Assembly: GCF_001714725.1 (NCBI RefSeq)
Contig: NZ_CP016447.1
Location: forward strand, 3,467,501-3,531,500
Origin: Acidovorax sp. RAC01
GTDB taxonomy: Bacteria; Pseudomonadota; Gammaproteobacteria; Burkholderiales; Burkholderiaceae_C
Length of the DNA stretch: 64,000 nucleotides
Direction: 5' to 3'
Shown here: piece by piece, positions 26,111 through 34,313 of the stretch
Layout of the letters: every line of letters starts with the position of its first letter
Numbering within the stretch: position 1 is the stretch's first letter
Translations under genes and position numbers: made by a program
The notes under the pieces: generated by a model
What the model saw: the letters and a program-made list of their open reading frames with translations, nothing else
Told to the model about the DNA's origin: nothing
Database searches by the model: none

Positions 26111-26133
26111 CGGGCGGCCCTGAGGGCCGCCCG
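26111..26133. terminator. GC-rich hairpin between convergent genes
   Basis: Perfect 10-bp stem CGGGCGGCCC/GGGCCGCCCG with a TGA loop, 6 nt past the ligase stop and 11 nt from the stop of the convergent PilZ gene. No T run on either strand, so it may work only partly as a terminator. Confidence 0.5.
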
Positions 26134-26143
26134 TCACCGGTTG

Positions 26144-26512
26144 TCAGGCCGGCGCCTGGGTCAGTTCGGCCAGGTCGCGCTCGAGCAAGGCCGGGTCGCC
26201 CAGCTGCAGCTCGATCAGGCGACGCAGGTGGGTGACGCTGTCCAGGTCAATGCTGCGGCACAGCAGGCCGGTGTGGCCGTCCTGCAGGTGTGCCACCTCG
26301 GCCGACATGGCGATGTGCGTGCCCGTTTCAGCCAGCGGTATGGTCAGCTGGCAGGGCATGCCGGTGGCCAGTTCGGCAACGGCAGGCGCCGTGAGCAACG
26401 CGCCCTTGAGCGACACATCCACCACATGAACGCTGAACGCACCGCGCGCTGTCGTGAGCAGGGCAGGGGCGTCGAAACCGACGCGGACGAAGTGGCGGCG
26501 CTCATGCGGCAT
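26144..26512 (-). CDS. PilZ domain protein, probable cyclic di-GMP effector
   Basis: 122 residues forming a single PilZ domain. The arginine motif is HERRHFVRVGF near residues 3-13 (RxxxR) and the second motif is VVDVSLKGALL (DxSxxG), the two ligand-contact blocks of the family. No membrane segment or fused output domain, so it must act on a partner in trans. Neither neighbour is an obvious motility or exopolysaccharide gene. Start at MPHERRH. Confidence 0.82.
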   Translation of the reverse strand: MPHERRHFVRVGFDAPALLTTARGAFSVHVVDVSLKGALLTAPAVAELATGMPCQLTIPLAETGTHIAMSAEVAHLQDGHTGLLCRSIDLDSVTHLRRLIELQLGDPALLERDLAELTQAPA

Positions 26513-26837
26513 GGCTGACTCCAGAGGGTGGCGGTGAATGGCGGAATGCAGGGCACATGCTACCCCAGCCGGCTTTCTGCCAGCTTATTCGCGCTCGGCC
26601 TGCGCCTCGGTGCATGCTGGCCCGCGACCGGCAGGGCTGGCGCTTTACTGCCAGGGCGTCACTGGACATCGCATCGGCTTCGGCTGGCGCCTTGTGCCAG
26701 GCTTGCGAGACAAAACCGCGGGGGCAACTGCCGCGCGCAGCCTTTAGACTGCGCGGCAATTGCACTCACGGCGCGCGCCTACAGACGACATGCAACCGTG
26801 CGTGTACCGTGTGCAGACGTGTTACCAAGGACATCCG
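26513..26837. other. non-coding gap between PilZ and exported protein genes
   Basis: This 325-bp GC-rich stretch has overlapping open frames in several phases, none with a credible ribosome site or family resemblance. It should hold the promoters of two divergent genes, but I could not assign boxes. Confidence 0.4.
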
Positions 26838-27383
26838 ATGACATCCAGTTCTCTCCGCATGGCCCGCACCACTTACGGTGCACTCGTCGCCCGGGCCCGT
26901 CGCCTTGCCGCGCTGGCCGCTGCAGCCACAGGGCTGGCCCTGGCCGGTGGCGCCGCGCACGCCCAGGCTTATGTCAATGCCACGGTGGGCGGCGAGCTTG
27001 CGCCCGGCGTCTATGGCCGCATCAACATTGGCAATGCCCCGCCGCCACCGCTGCTGTATGCCGAGCCCATCATCATCCAGCGGCCTGCCGTGGTGGTACC
27101 GCGCTCGCCTATCTACATGTACGTGCCGCCGGGCCATGCCAAGAACTGGTCCAAGCATTGCTCGCGCTACAACGCCTGCGGCCAGCCGGTGTACTTTGTG
27201 CAGGAGCCTCCGCGCGGCGGGTACCGGCATGACAAGTACGACAAGTACGACAAACATGACAAGGGCCACAAGGGTGACAAGGGCCACAAGCACCGTGACG
27301 AGCGCCACTGGGATGGCGACGACCGGGGCCACGGCAACGGGCGCGGTGAGGGCCGGGGCAAGGGCCACGGCAACCGCGACTGA
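26838..27383 (+). CDS. exported protein with His/Lys/Asp/Gly-rich tail, unknown function
   Basis: 181 residues from ATG 26838, preceded by CAAGGACATCCG. A signal peptide ends in GGAAHA-QA. A middle part of about 90 residues has Pro/Val/Ile-rich segments (IIIQRPAVVVPRSPIYMYVP, then PGHAKNW) and two Cys in HCSRYNACGQP, which could pair. The last 55 residues repeat D-K-Y and G-H-K units (KYDKYDKHDKGHKGDKGHK) and end in Gly/Arg/His. The tail is very hydrophilic and could bind metals such as nickel, copper or zinc, but that is a guess from composition. I recognise no family. It is a single gene between PilZ and a dioxygenase gene. Confidence 0.7.
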   Translation: MTSSSLRMARTTYGALVARARRLAALAAAATGLALAGGAAHAQAYVNATVGGELAPGVYGRINIGNAPPPPLLYAEPIIIQRPAVVVPRSPIYMYVPPGHAKNWSKHCSRYNACGQPVYFVQEPPRGGYRHDKYDKYDKHDKGHKGDKGHKHRDERHWDGDDRGHGNGRGEGRGKGHGNRD

Positions 27384-27444
27384 CGCGCGCCAGGAGCCCA
27401 GCCAGCCGTTCAGCGCAGGCGGCTGCGGTTAAGCTCGGGCTCCT

Positions 27445-28230
27445 ATGGCCCAACTCAGTTTTGCTCCCCCGTTCACCACCCCGGCCGATGTGGCCGAACA
27501 GCTGCGCACCACCGGCTTTGCGGTGCTGGCACCGGCCGACGTGGCCCGCTGGATGGGCAGCGATCTGCCCGCGCTGATGGCGCTGAACAGCGACTGGAGC
27601 AGCCTCCCCCCCGATGAATTCCTCAAGGACGGCGGGCGCTACCGCAAGCGCCGCCATGCCTGCTTTGTGGTCGAGGCTGGCCAGGTGCAACAGGTACCGC
27701 ACCGGCCCCACTGGCAGCCGGTGGAATACAACGCGCTGCACGGCGGCATGGAGCGCTGGTTTGCGCCCATGGAGCCCGCCACCGTGGCCCAGCCCGTGTG
27801 GCAGCGCCTGATGGCAGCGCTTGCTGGCGTGTCGGATGCCGTGTTTGCCGGCGCGCAGGCACCGGTGCCGTGGTTTGTGGAGGCGCACCAGTTCCGCATC
27901 GACACCACCGACGGCATTGGCCGCCCCACGCCTGAAGGCGCGCACCGCGATGGCGTGGACCTGGTGGCCGTGTTCCTGGTGGGGCGCCACGGCGTGAAGG
28001 GCGGCGAAACGCGTGTGTTCGAGGCCAGCGGCCCGGCGGGGCAGCGCTTTACGCTCACCGAGCCCTGGTCGCTGCTGCTGCTGGACGACGCCCGCATGAT
28101 CCACGAGACCACCCCCATCCAGCCGGTGGCCCCCGGCGGGCACCGCGACACGCTGGTGGTGACCTGCCGGCGCGGCAGCTTTCAGGGCGCCGATGTGGTG
28201 GGGCAGGTGGCTGCCGTGGCTGCGGCCTGA
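27445..28230 (+). CDS. 2-oxoglutarate/Fe(II)-dependent dioxygenase family protein (BsmA/IDO-like)
   Basis: 261 residues resembling the 2OG-Fe_Oxy_2 family, which includes free amino acid hydroxylases such as isoleucine dioxygenase and the biofilm protein BsmA. The likely iron ligands are the His and Asp of EGAHRDGVDLVAVFLV and the His of RMIHETTPI; the downstream Arg of HRDTLVVTCRR would hold 2-oxoglutarate. Early segments RKRRHACFVVE and VEYNALHGG are also typical. Substrate unknown. It starts 61 bp after the exported protein gene; there is no clear operon partner. Confidence 0.75.
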   Translation: MAQLSFAPPFTTPADVAEQLRTTGFAVLAPADVARWMGSDLPALMALNSDWSSLPPDEFLKDGGRYRKRRHACFVVEAGQVQQVPHRPHWQPVEYNALHGGMERWFAPMEPATVAQPVWQRLMAALAGVSDAVFAGAQAPVPWFVEAHQFRIDTTDGIGRPTPEGAHRDGVDLVAVFLVGRHGVKGGETRVFEASGPAGQRFTLTEPWSLLLLDDARMIHETTPIQPVAPGGHRDTLVVTCRRGSFQGADVVGQVAAVAAA

Positions 28231-28325
28231 TCGCAGCAGGCTGAACGGTGCAAGACCCCTTGCAAGACCGCCCCGCAAACGGGGCGAACGGCACTGCGTA
28301 GTGCTCCCTGGCAAATCCCGGGAAG

Positions 28326-28339
28326 TTGATCCGAATCAA
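28326..28339 (+). promoter_or_regulatory. FNR/ANR-type box upstream of the universal stress gene
   Basis: TTGATCCGAATCAA matches the FNR consensus TTGAT-N4-ATCAA exactly. Its centre lies about 90 bp before the ATG at 28423. A weak -10-like GACACT about 31 bp further on would place the box near -41.5, the class II position. Predicts induction at low oxygen. Confidence 0.65.
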
Positions 28340-28422
28340 GGTGCGCGGTAGGGTCGCGGTGGACACTCGTCGTCAAGGCCATGCCACAAGCCTGGCCCCC
28401 ACCCCACTCAAGGAGAAGCACC

Positions 28423-28860
28423 ATGTTCAAGCACATTCTGGTTCCTGTCGACGGTTCTGACACATCACTGCTGGCCGTGTCCAAGGCCGCCGGGCTGGCC
28501 AAGGCATTTGGCAGCGCCGTGACGGCGCTGTATGTCGTCGATCCGTATCCCTTCACCGGCGTGGGTGCCGACTTTGCATACGGTCAGGCGCAGTACATCA
28601 ACGCAGCCAAGGCCGAAGCCAACGCTGCGCTCGAGGCCGTGCGCAAGGCCATGGGCGATGCGGGCGTGCCCGTGACCACCGTGGTGGGCGAGGGCCACGC
28701 CGTGCACGAAGGCATCGTGCGCGCGCTGGACGGCACCGATATCGACCTGGTCGTGATGGGCTCGCACGGCCGCCGCGGGCTGGAAAAGCTGATGCTGGGC
28801 AGCGTGGCGCAGAAGGTGCTGGGCGTGGTGCGCGTGCCGGTGATGGTGGTGCGCGGCTAA
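28423..28860 (+). CDS. universal stress protein, UspA family
   Basis: 145-residue single Usp domain. Start ATG 28423 after AAGGAGAAGCACC; an ATG at 28381 in frame lacks a site. It opens FKHILVPVDGSDTSLLAV and ends with the ATP-binding loop GSHGRRGLEKLMLGSVAQKV, which has the G-2x-G-9x-G-(S/T) spacing of the nucleotide-binding subgroup. A perfect FNR-type box upstream suggests it belongs to the low-oxygen response, as for several Usp genes in other proteobacteria. Monocistronic. Confidence 0.9.
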   Translation: MFKHILVPVDGSDTSLLAVSKAAGLAKAFGSAVTALYVVDPYPFTGVGADFAYGQAQYINAAKAEANAALEAVRKAMGDAGVPVTTVVGEGHAVHEGIVRALDGTDIDLVVMGSHGRRGLEKLMLGSVAQKVLGVVRVPVMVVRG

Positions 28861-28942
28861 AAGATTCCGACGCGCCCGAGTCCGCGCTCAGACCGTCGAA
28901 GTTACAGCCTTCAAGCCCGCGAAGACCACGATCCGGGCCATC

Positions 28943-30145
28943 TCAGGCCTTTTGCATGTACACATACCGGCCCGCAATGGGCTGGTGTTCGTGAAAGCGG
29001 ATGGGCGCATCCAGCACCTTGCGCACCGCCAGCCCGTGTGTGCCCGCCAGCGCACGCAAATACTCCTCGCGGTGGGCGTAGCGCAGGCTGGGCAGCAGCT
29101 GCACGCCTGGGCCTTGCGCGGCGTCTTCCACCGTAAAGGCCAGCCAGCCACCGGTCTGCAGGCGCTGTGACGCCAGCGCAAAGGCGCGCTCCAGCGGGCC
29201 CACATAGATGAACACATCGGCCGCAACGATCAGGTCGTACGGCGCACCGCCATCGCCCAGGTGGTCGTGGATGTCGTGGATCTGCAGGTCGTCGTACAGG
29301 CCGCGCGCGCGGGCCTTGTCGACCATGGCGGGCGAGAGGTCCACACCAGTCAGGTGACCGGCGCGCGGGCGCAGCAGCGGGCCGCACAGGCCGGTGCCGC
29401 AGCCCAGGTCCAGCACCCGCGCCGCAAAGGCTGGGCACTCGGGCGGCAGCTGCTCGATCAGCAGCCGGTGGCCCTGGTAGCCCAGCTGGCCCACCAGGTG
29501 GTCTTCAAAATCGTGGGCATAGCCGTCAAACAGCGCCTGCACGTAGGTGCGCGGTGCTTCCACCAGCGGCGCCTGCGGCCGCAGTGCCGCCAGGTAGTAA
29601 TGGTGCAGAGCCGGGTCGGCACCCAGGTCCAGCGCGCGCTGGTAGCAGTGGGCCGCACGGTCGAGCTGGCCGCTTTCGCGCAGCACATCGCCCAGTGCAC
29701 TCCACGCTTCGACCAGGGTGTCGTCGGCCGCGAGCGCCGTTTCGTAGTGCTCGACCGCCGCGCTGCCCAGGCCCTGGCGTGACAGGCTTTCGGCCAGCCG
29801 CAAACGCAGCGCAGCCGAATCGGCCCCCAGCGCCAGCGCGCGAGCGTGGCTGCGCGCCGAGTCGGCCCAGCGCGCCAACTGGTGGTGGGCCAGCGCCAGT
29901 GCGCTCCAGGCGTCGCTGGCATCGGGCAGGGCGGCTGTGGCGGCTTCCAGCAGGGGCAGGGCTGCCGCCGGCTGGCCCTGGTGCAGCCGCGTCACGCCCA
30001 GGTTGACCATCACCGACGGGCGCCCCGGCGCCATGGCCAGGGCGTGCGCGAAGGCCTGCGCCGCATCGTCAAAGCGCTGCTCGGCAAATGCGGCCGTGCC
30101 CTGCAGGAATGCGGTGCGGGCTTGTTCGAGTGCGTCGGTGGTCAT
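28943..30145 (-). CDS. TPR repeat protein fused to a SAM-dependent methyltransferase
   Basis: 400 residues from ATG 30145 (MTTDALEQARTAFLQGTAAF). The first half is tetratricopeptide repeats (FDDAAQAFAHALAMAPGRPS, NLGVTRLHQGQPAAALPLLE, HYETALAADDTLVEAWSALG). The second half is a class I methyltransferase with motif I VLDLGCGTGLCGPLL, motif II-like LTGVDLSPAMVDKAR and DLIVAADVFIYVGPL. Relatives are annotated as TPR-containing methyltransferases or trans-aconitate-like; the substrate is unknown. The TPR part probably recruits a protein target. It converges with the universal stress gene. Confidence 0.82.
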   Translation of the reverse strand: MTTDALEQARTAFLQGTAAFAEQRFDDAAQAFAHALAMAPGRPSVMVNLGVTRLHQGQPAAALPLLEAATAALPDASDAWSALALAHHQLARWADSARSHARALALGADSAALRLRLAESLSRQGLGSAAVEHYETALAADDTLVEAWSALGDVLRESGQLDRAAHCYQRALDLGADPALHHYYLAALRPQAPLVEAPRTYVQALFDGYAHDFEDHLVGQLGYQGHRLLIEQLPPECPAFAARVLDLGCGTGLCGPLLRPRAGHLTGVDLSPAMVDKARARGLYDDLQIHDIHDHLGDGGAPYDLIVAADVFIYVGPLERAFALASQRLQTGGWLAFTVEDAAQGPGVQLLPSLRYAHREEYLRALAGTHGLAVRKVLDAPIRFHEHQPIAGRYVYMQKA

Positions 30146-30189
30146 GTTGCGGAGGGAGTGCAGGGCAATGCAGGTACTGGCGCCGGACG

Positions 30190-30223
30190 GTAAAACGCCC
30201 CGGTGCGCAGGCGCCGGGGCGTT
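30190..30223 (-). terminator. Rho-independent terminator after the Bug-type gene
   Basis: On the minus strand AACGCCCCGG and CCGGGGCGTT form a perfect 10-bp stem around a 10-nt loop, followed by TTTACC. It lies about 47 nt past the stop of the gene ending at 30270 and just before the methyltransferase start. Confidence 0.7.
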
Positions 30224-30269
30224 GTCAAAACCGGGGTGTGCCGGGCACATCGTACCCGGCAGCCAAGGC

Positions 30270-31259
30270 TTATTCGATCTTCGCGCCCGAGGCCTCGACG
30301 ATGCCCTTCCACTTGGCGTAGTCGGCTTTCAGCAAGTTGCTGAACTGGGCGGGCGACATGGCTTCGGGCTCGGCGCCCTGGGCCTGGATGGCGGCCTTCA
30401 TGTCGGCAGTGGCCAGCAGCTTGTTGATTTCGGCGTTCACGGTGGTCACCACCGCGGCGGGGGTGCCCGCGGGGGCAAACACGCCGTACCAGGTGCTCAC
30501 GTCAAAGTCCTTGTAGCCGGACTCGGCCACGGTGGGCACATCGGGCAGCGACGAGCTGCGCTTGGCCGACGTGACGGCCAGCGGGCGCAGCTTGCCCGAC
30601 TTGATCTGCGCCATGGCCGACGGCACCGACGACACCAGCAGGTCCACGTTGCCGGCCAGCGCGTCCATCAGCGCCGGGCTGGAGCCCTTGTACGGGATGT
30701 GGCTGAGCTTGATGCCCGCCGCCTTCTCGAACAGATCGCCCGCCAGGTGGATCGACGTGCCATTGCCTGGCGACCCGTACGTGACGGTGCCGGGGGCGGC
30801 CTTGGCAGCCGCAATCACGTCTGCCAGCGTCTTGTATTTGGAAGTGGCACTGGTGGCGATGATCACGGGCGTGTAGGCCACATGGGCCACGGCGGTGAGG
30901 TCCTTGGTCGGGTCCCAGGGCAGGTTCTTGTACAGCCAGGGGCCGATGACCAGGTTGTCCTTCTGGCCCATCACCAGGTCGTAACCGGTGGGCGCGGCCT
31001 TGACGGCCTCGGTGATGCCGATGGTGCCGCCGGCGCCGGCCTTGTTGTCGGCCACCACGGACCACTTGGCGCTGTCGGTCAGCCGTGTGGCCACCAGGCG
31101 CGAAAGGATGTCGGTGCCGCCGCCGGGCGGGAAGGGCACGATCAGGCGCACGGGCTTGTTGGGGTAGGCGCCTGCGGCTGCAGGGGCCGCTGTCTGCGCG
31201 TGGGCGGTGAGGCCCAAGGCCAGGGCCAGCGTGGTGAAGGTGAGCAGTTGGCGAATCAT
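30270..31259 (-). CDS. Bug-family (TctC-like) periplasmic binding protein
   Basis: 329 residues from ATG 31259 behind GGAGAC, with signal peptide IRQLLTFTTLALALGLTAHA. Typical Bug blocks follow: YPNKPVRLIVPFPPGGGTDI, then VVADNKAGAGGTIG, TYGSPGNGTSIHLAGDLF and HIPYKGSSPALMDALAGNVD. Family members bind small carboxylates for tripartite tricarboxylate transporters, but no tctA or tctB is in the window, so this is one of the many orphan Bug proteins of betaproteobacteria. The ligand is not predictable. It lies downstream of bktB on the same strand, 155 bp away. Confidence 0.88.
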   Translation of the reverse strand: MIRQLLTFTTLALALGLTAHAQTAAPAAAGAYPNKPVRLIVPFPPGGGTDILSRLVATRLTDSAKWSVVADNKAGAGGTIGITEAVKAAPTGYDLVMGQKDNLVIGPWLYKNLPWDPTKDLTAVAHVAYTPVIIATSATSKYKTLADVIAAAKAAPGTVTYGSPGNGTSIHLAGDLFEKAAGIKLSHIPYKGSSPALMDALAGNVDLLVSSVPSAMAQIKSGKLRPLAVTSAKRSSSLPDVPTVAESGYKDFDVSTWYGVFAPAGTPAAVVTTVNAEINKLLATADMKAAIQAQGAEPEAMSPAQFSNLLKADYAKWKGIVEASGAKIE

Positions 31260-31414
31260 GGGTGTTTTGTCTCCGTGGTGTTCAGGGGCGGCCGAGGGGC
31301 GGTAGCGTGAAATGATCGCCGATCCTGGTGGCCGCGGGCGTTGCCAATCCGGCGCGGCAGCATCACCAGCCACGATGGTGGGCCTGGCAATGCCGCGCGA
31401 GGAGGGCGGTGGCG

Positions 31415-32599
31415 TCAGATGCGTTCAAAGATGGCGGCAATGCCCTGGCCGCCGCCGATGCACATCGTGACCAGCGCGTAGCGACCCTGGATGCGCTGCA
31501 GCTCGTGAATGGCCTTGACGGTGATGAGCGCGCCTGTGGCGCCGATGGGGTGGCCCAGCGAGATGCCCGAGCCGTTGGGGTTGACCTTGGCGGGGTCCAG
31601 GCCCAGGTCCTTGGTCACGGCGCAGGCCTGAGCGGCAAAGGCTTCGTTGGCTTCGATCACGTCCAGGTCGTTCACCGTAAGGCCGGCCTTCTTCAGTGCC
31701 AGCTGCGTGGCAGGCACGGGGCCGATGCCCATGTACTTGGGGTCCACACCTGCGTGGGCGTAGGCCACCAGGCGGGCCAGCGGCTTGGCGCCACGGGCCT
31801 TGGCGGCACTCGCCTCCATCAGCACCACGGCAGCGGCGGCATCGTTGATGCCCGATGCATTGCCCGCGGTCACCGTACCGTTTTCCTTGATGAACACCGG
31901 CTTGAGCTTGGCCAGGTCTTCCATCGTGGCGCCGGGGCGGAAGTGCTCGTCGGTGGCGTACTGCACGTCGCCCTTCTTGCTCTTGAGGGTAACGGGGACG
32001 ATCTGGTCCTTGAACACGCCGCTTTGCGTGGCGCGCTCGGCGCGGTTGTGGCTTTCCACCGCCAGTTTGTCCTGGTCTTCGCGGGTGATGCCCCATTTGG
32101 CGGCGATGTTCTCGGCCGTCACACCCATGTGGATGTTGTGGAAGGGGTCGTGCAGCGCGCCGATCATCATGTCCACCATCTTGGTGTCGCCCATGCGGGC
32201 GCCCCAGCGCATGTTCAGGCTGGCAAAGGGCACGCGGCTCATGTTCTCGGCACCGGCGCCGATGGCCACGTCGGTGTCGCCCAGCAGGATGGACTGGCTG
32301 GCGTTCACGATGGCCTGCAAGCCCGAGCCGCACAGGCGGTTGACGTTGTAGGCGGGCGTGCCCTCGCCGCAGCCGCCTTGAATGGCCGCCACGCGCGAGA
32401 GGTACATGTCTTTGGGTTCGGTGTTGACCACATGGCCGAACACCACGTGGCCCACGTCCTTGCCGTCCACGTTGGCACGGGCGAGTGACTCGCGCACCAC
32501 GGTCGCGCCGAGTTCGGTGGGGGGCACATCCTTGAGGCTGCCGCCAAAGGTGCCAATGGCGGTGCGCACTGCGCTGACGACGACGACTTCACGGGTCAT
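31415..32599 (-). CDS. bktB: beta-ketothiolase (acetyl-CoA C-acyltransferase)
   Basis: 394 residues closely following the Cupriavidus BktB sequence as I remember it (REVVVVSAVRTAIGTFGGSL, then GARMGD, MMIGALHDPFH and IHMGVTAENIA). Active-site residues are the Cys in VNRLCGSGLQ, the His in ISLGHPIGATGA and the Cys in MCIGGGQGIAAIFERI. The enzyme condenses or cleaves 3-ketoacyl-CoA; BktB prefers C4-C6 substrates and can feed polyhydroxyalkanoate precursors. Start ATG 32599 after GGGGAGGTCC-like sequence is not decisive but matches the family N-terminus. Confidence 0.9.
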   Translation of the reverse strand: MTREVVVVSAVRTAIGTFGGSLKDVPPTELGATVVRESLARANVDGKDVGHVVFGHVVNTEPKDMYLSRVAAIQGGCGEGTPAYNVNRLCGSGLQAIVNASQSILLGDTDVAIGAGAENMSRVPFASLNMRWGARMGDTKMVDMMIGALHDPFHNIHMGVTAENIAAKWGITREDQDKLAVESHNRAERATQSGVFKDQIVPVTLKSKKGDVQYATDEHFRPGATMEDLAKLKPVFIKENGTVTAGNASGINDAAAAVVLMEASAAKARGAKPLARLVAYAHAGVDPKYMGIGPVPATQLALKKAGLTVNDLDVIEANEAFAAQACAVTKDLGLDPAKVNPNGSGISLGHPIGATGALITVKAIHELQRIQGRYALVTMCIGGGQGIAAIFERI

Positions 32600-32631
32600 G
32601 GGGAGGTCCTTTCAGGGGAAATTCAGTGGGA

Positions 32632-32690
32632 TTTCAAGCCAAAATGGCCGCTAGGGCATGTATTGATTGCAGTGATAGCTATCAAAACAG
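32632..32690 (-). repeat. dispersed palindromic repeat, copy G
   Basis: Reverse orientation: TTGATAGCTATCACTGCAA, then CATGCCCTAGCGGCCATTTT and GGCTTGAAA. It fills the gap between the SDR stop and bktB. Confidence 0.6.
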
Positions 32691-32703
32691 GAGCGAATGG
32701 GCG

Positions 32704-33465
32704 TCATGCATCCCGCACATCGGCCACCGGGTTGGCGCCGAAGTCTGCGCGCTCGAGCCAGCCGAGCACGCGGGTGGCGGCGTCGGCAGGGGATGTGAGC
32801 TGGCCACCCGTCTTGAGGTTGGCAAAGTTCTGGCGGTCGGGGAAGGCGGCGGGGTCGGCCCCGCGCAGCTGCACCTGCATGTCGGTGTCGATCACGCCGG
32901 GCGCCAGCGAACACACGCGGGCGCCGTGCGGCTTGGTGGCTTCGTCCAGCGCGACGCAGCGGGTGAAGTGGTCCATGCCCGCCTTGGCGGCGCAGTAGGC
33001 GGCTTGCGACGCCATGGCCCGGCGGCCCAGGCCCGAGGAGATGTTGAGCACCTTGCGCGGCACCTTCCAGCGGTCGGTCGCGCCCAGGAAGGCAGCGGTG
33101 AGCTGCATGGGCGCCTCCAGCCCCACGCGCAGGGCATGGGCCAGATCGTCGGCATCGCTGGCCGACAGCGGCGCGATGCGCGGGATGACGCCCGCGTTGT
33201 TGATGAGCGTGGCGCTGGCAAAGGCCTGCGGGCCCTGGGCCGAGAGCCAGTCGTGCAGCTTGTGGGCGGCCTGCTCGCCTTGCGACAGGTCTTGCTGCCA
33301 TTGCTCCAGCGTGATGCCTGCGGCCCTGGCCTCGGTGGCCAGGTCGGGGCTGGTGCTGCGGGCGATGCAGATCAGCGTGTTGCCGCTTTTGAGCAGCTGC
33401 TGGGCCATGGCCAGGCCCATGCCGCGCGAGGCGCCGGTAAGGATGTAGAGGTGGTTTTGGGGCAT
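32704..33465 (-). CDS. short-chain dehydrogenase/reductase
   Basis: 253 residues from ATG 33465 (MPQNHLYILTGASRGMGLAM). The cofactor loop is TGASRGMG, the structural motif LINNAGV, the catalytic Ser is in LNISSGLG and Tyr/Lys are in AAYCAAKAGMDHF. The Arg after the first strand (CIARSTS) suggests NADP(H) preference. Substrate unknown; there are similarities to sepiapterin-reductase-like SDRs. The frame is open further upstream to 33573 but without homology. Confidence 0.85.
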   Translation of the reverse strand: MPQNHLYILTGASRGMGLAMAQQLLKSGNTLICIARSTSPDLATEARAAGITLEQWQQDLSQGEQAAHKLHDWLSAQGPQAFASATLINNAGVIPRIAPLSASDADDLAHALRVGLEAPMQLTAAFLGATDRWKVPRKVLNISSGLGRRAMASQAAYCAAKAGMDHFTRCVALDEATKPHGARVCSLAPGVIDTDMQVQLRGADPAAFPDRQNFANLKTGGQLTSPADAATRVLGWLERADFGANPVADVRDA

Positions 33466-33571
33466 CCCGCCATGGTACTGCGGGCTGCGCTGCAAGTGCT
33501 GTCGCCTGTTGGGCGCAAGCGCGCTGGTGGCGGGCCTGGGGCGGGCACCGGCTTCCCGGTCTAGAGGGTTC

Positions 33572-33645
33572 AATTGCTATGAATTACATAGCTATAAAAC
33601 CAATACAGAATTGCGATGGAGGCCGATTTTGCTTAAAAATCGGCT
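33572..33645 (+). repeat. dispersed palindromic repeat, copy C (overlaps rluA-type 3' end)
   Basis: Reads TTGCTATGAATTACATAGC, then ATTGCGATGGAGGCCGATTT and GCTTAAAAATCGG. The minus-strand stop codon of the pseudouridine synthase gene (TAA at 33633-33635) lies inside it. Confidence 0.6.
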
Positions 33646-34313
33646 GTCAGATGGAATTCGAGCGGCTCGCCCGTGAACGGCTGCGCAAAGGCCAGGCTGC
33701 ACGCATGCAGCAGCAGGCGGGGCGACAGCGCCTGCGTGGCGGGGTCGGCGTAGAGCATGTCGCCTGCAATGGCGTGGCCCATGGCCGCCAGGTGCACGCG
33801 CAGCTGGTGGGTGCGCCCGGTCAGGGGTTCCAGCTCGACGCGGCTTGTGCCTGCGGCTGCATCCCAGGCCAGTGCACGCCAGCGTGTCTGGCTGGGTTTG
33901 CCGGCGCTGTGATCGATCACGCGCAGGGGGCGGCGCTCCCAGTCGGCAGCAATGGGCAAGTCAATGGTGTGCCAGCCACCGTGCGCTTCAGCGGCTTCGC
34001 CCGCCGCCTGCATGCGCCCGCGCACCACGGCCACGTAGCGTTTGGCCACCTGGCGTTCGGCAAACGCATGGCTCAGGCGCCGCTGCGCCTCGATGTGCCG
34101 CGCCATCAGCACCAGGCCGGAGGTGGCCTGGTCCAGCCGGTGCACGATCAGTGCGCCCGGCCAGCGCTGCTGCGCACGGGCGCTCAGGCAGTCATGCTTG
34201 TCGGGGCCGCGGCCGGGCACGCACAACAGCCCGGCGGGCTTGTGCAGCACCAAAAGGTCGGTGTCCTCGTAGACCGCCTGCACGCCGTGGAGCGCAGTCT
34301 CAGGGCAGGTCAT
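33633..34313 (-). CDS. RluA-family pseudouridine synthase
   Basis: 226 residues from ATG 34313 (MTCPETALHGVQAVYEDTDL). The catalytic block is IVHRLDQATSGLVLMAR, with the Asp in HRLDQATSG. Other family segments are LLVLHKPAGLLCVPGRG, LEPLTGRTHQLRVHLAAMGH and IAGDMLYAD. There is no S4 domain, which fits RluA (23S/tRNA) or TruC-like members more than RluC/D. The start overlaps the end of the hybrid kinase gene by 14 bp. The last residues (TADF) and stop come from a dispersed repeat. Confidence 0.87.
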   Translation of the reverse strand: MTCPETALHGVQAVYEDTDLLVLHKPAGLLCVPGRGPDKHDCLSARAQQRWPGALIVHRLDQATSGLVLMARHIEAQRRLSHAFAERQVAKRYVAVVRGRMQAAGEAAEAHGGWHTIDLPIAADWERRPLRVIDHSAGKPSQTRWRALAWDAAAGTSRVELEPLTGRTHQLRVHLAAMGHAIAGDMLYADPATQALSPRLLLHACSLAFAQPFTGEPLEFHLTADF

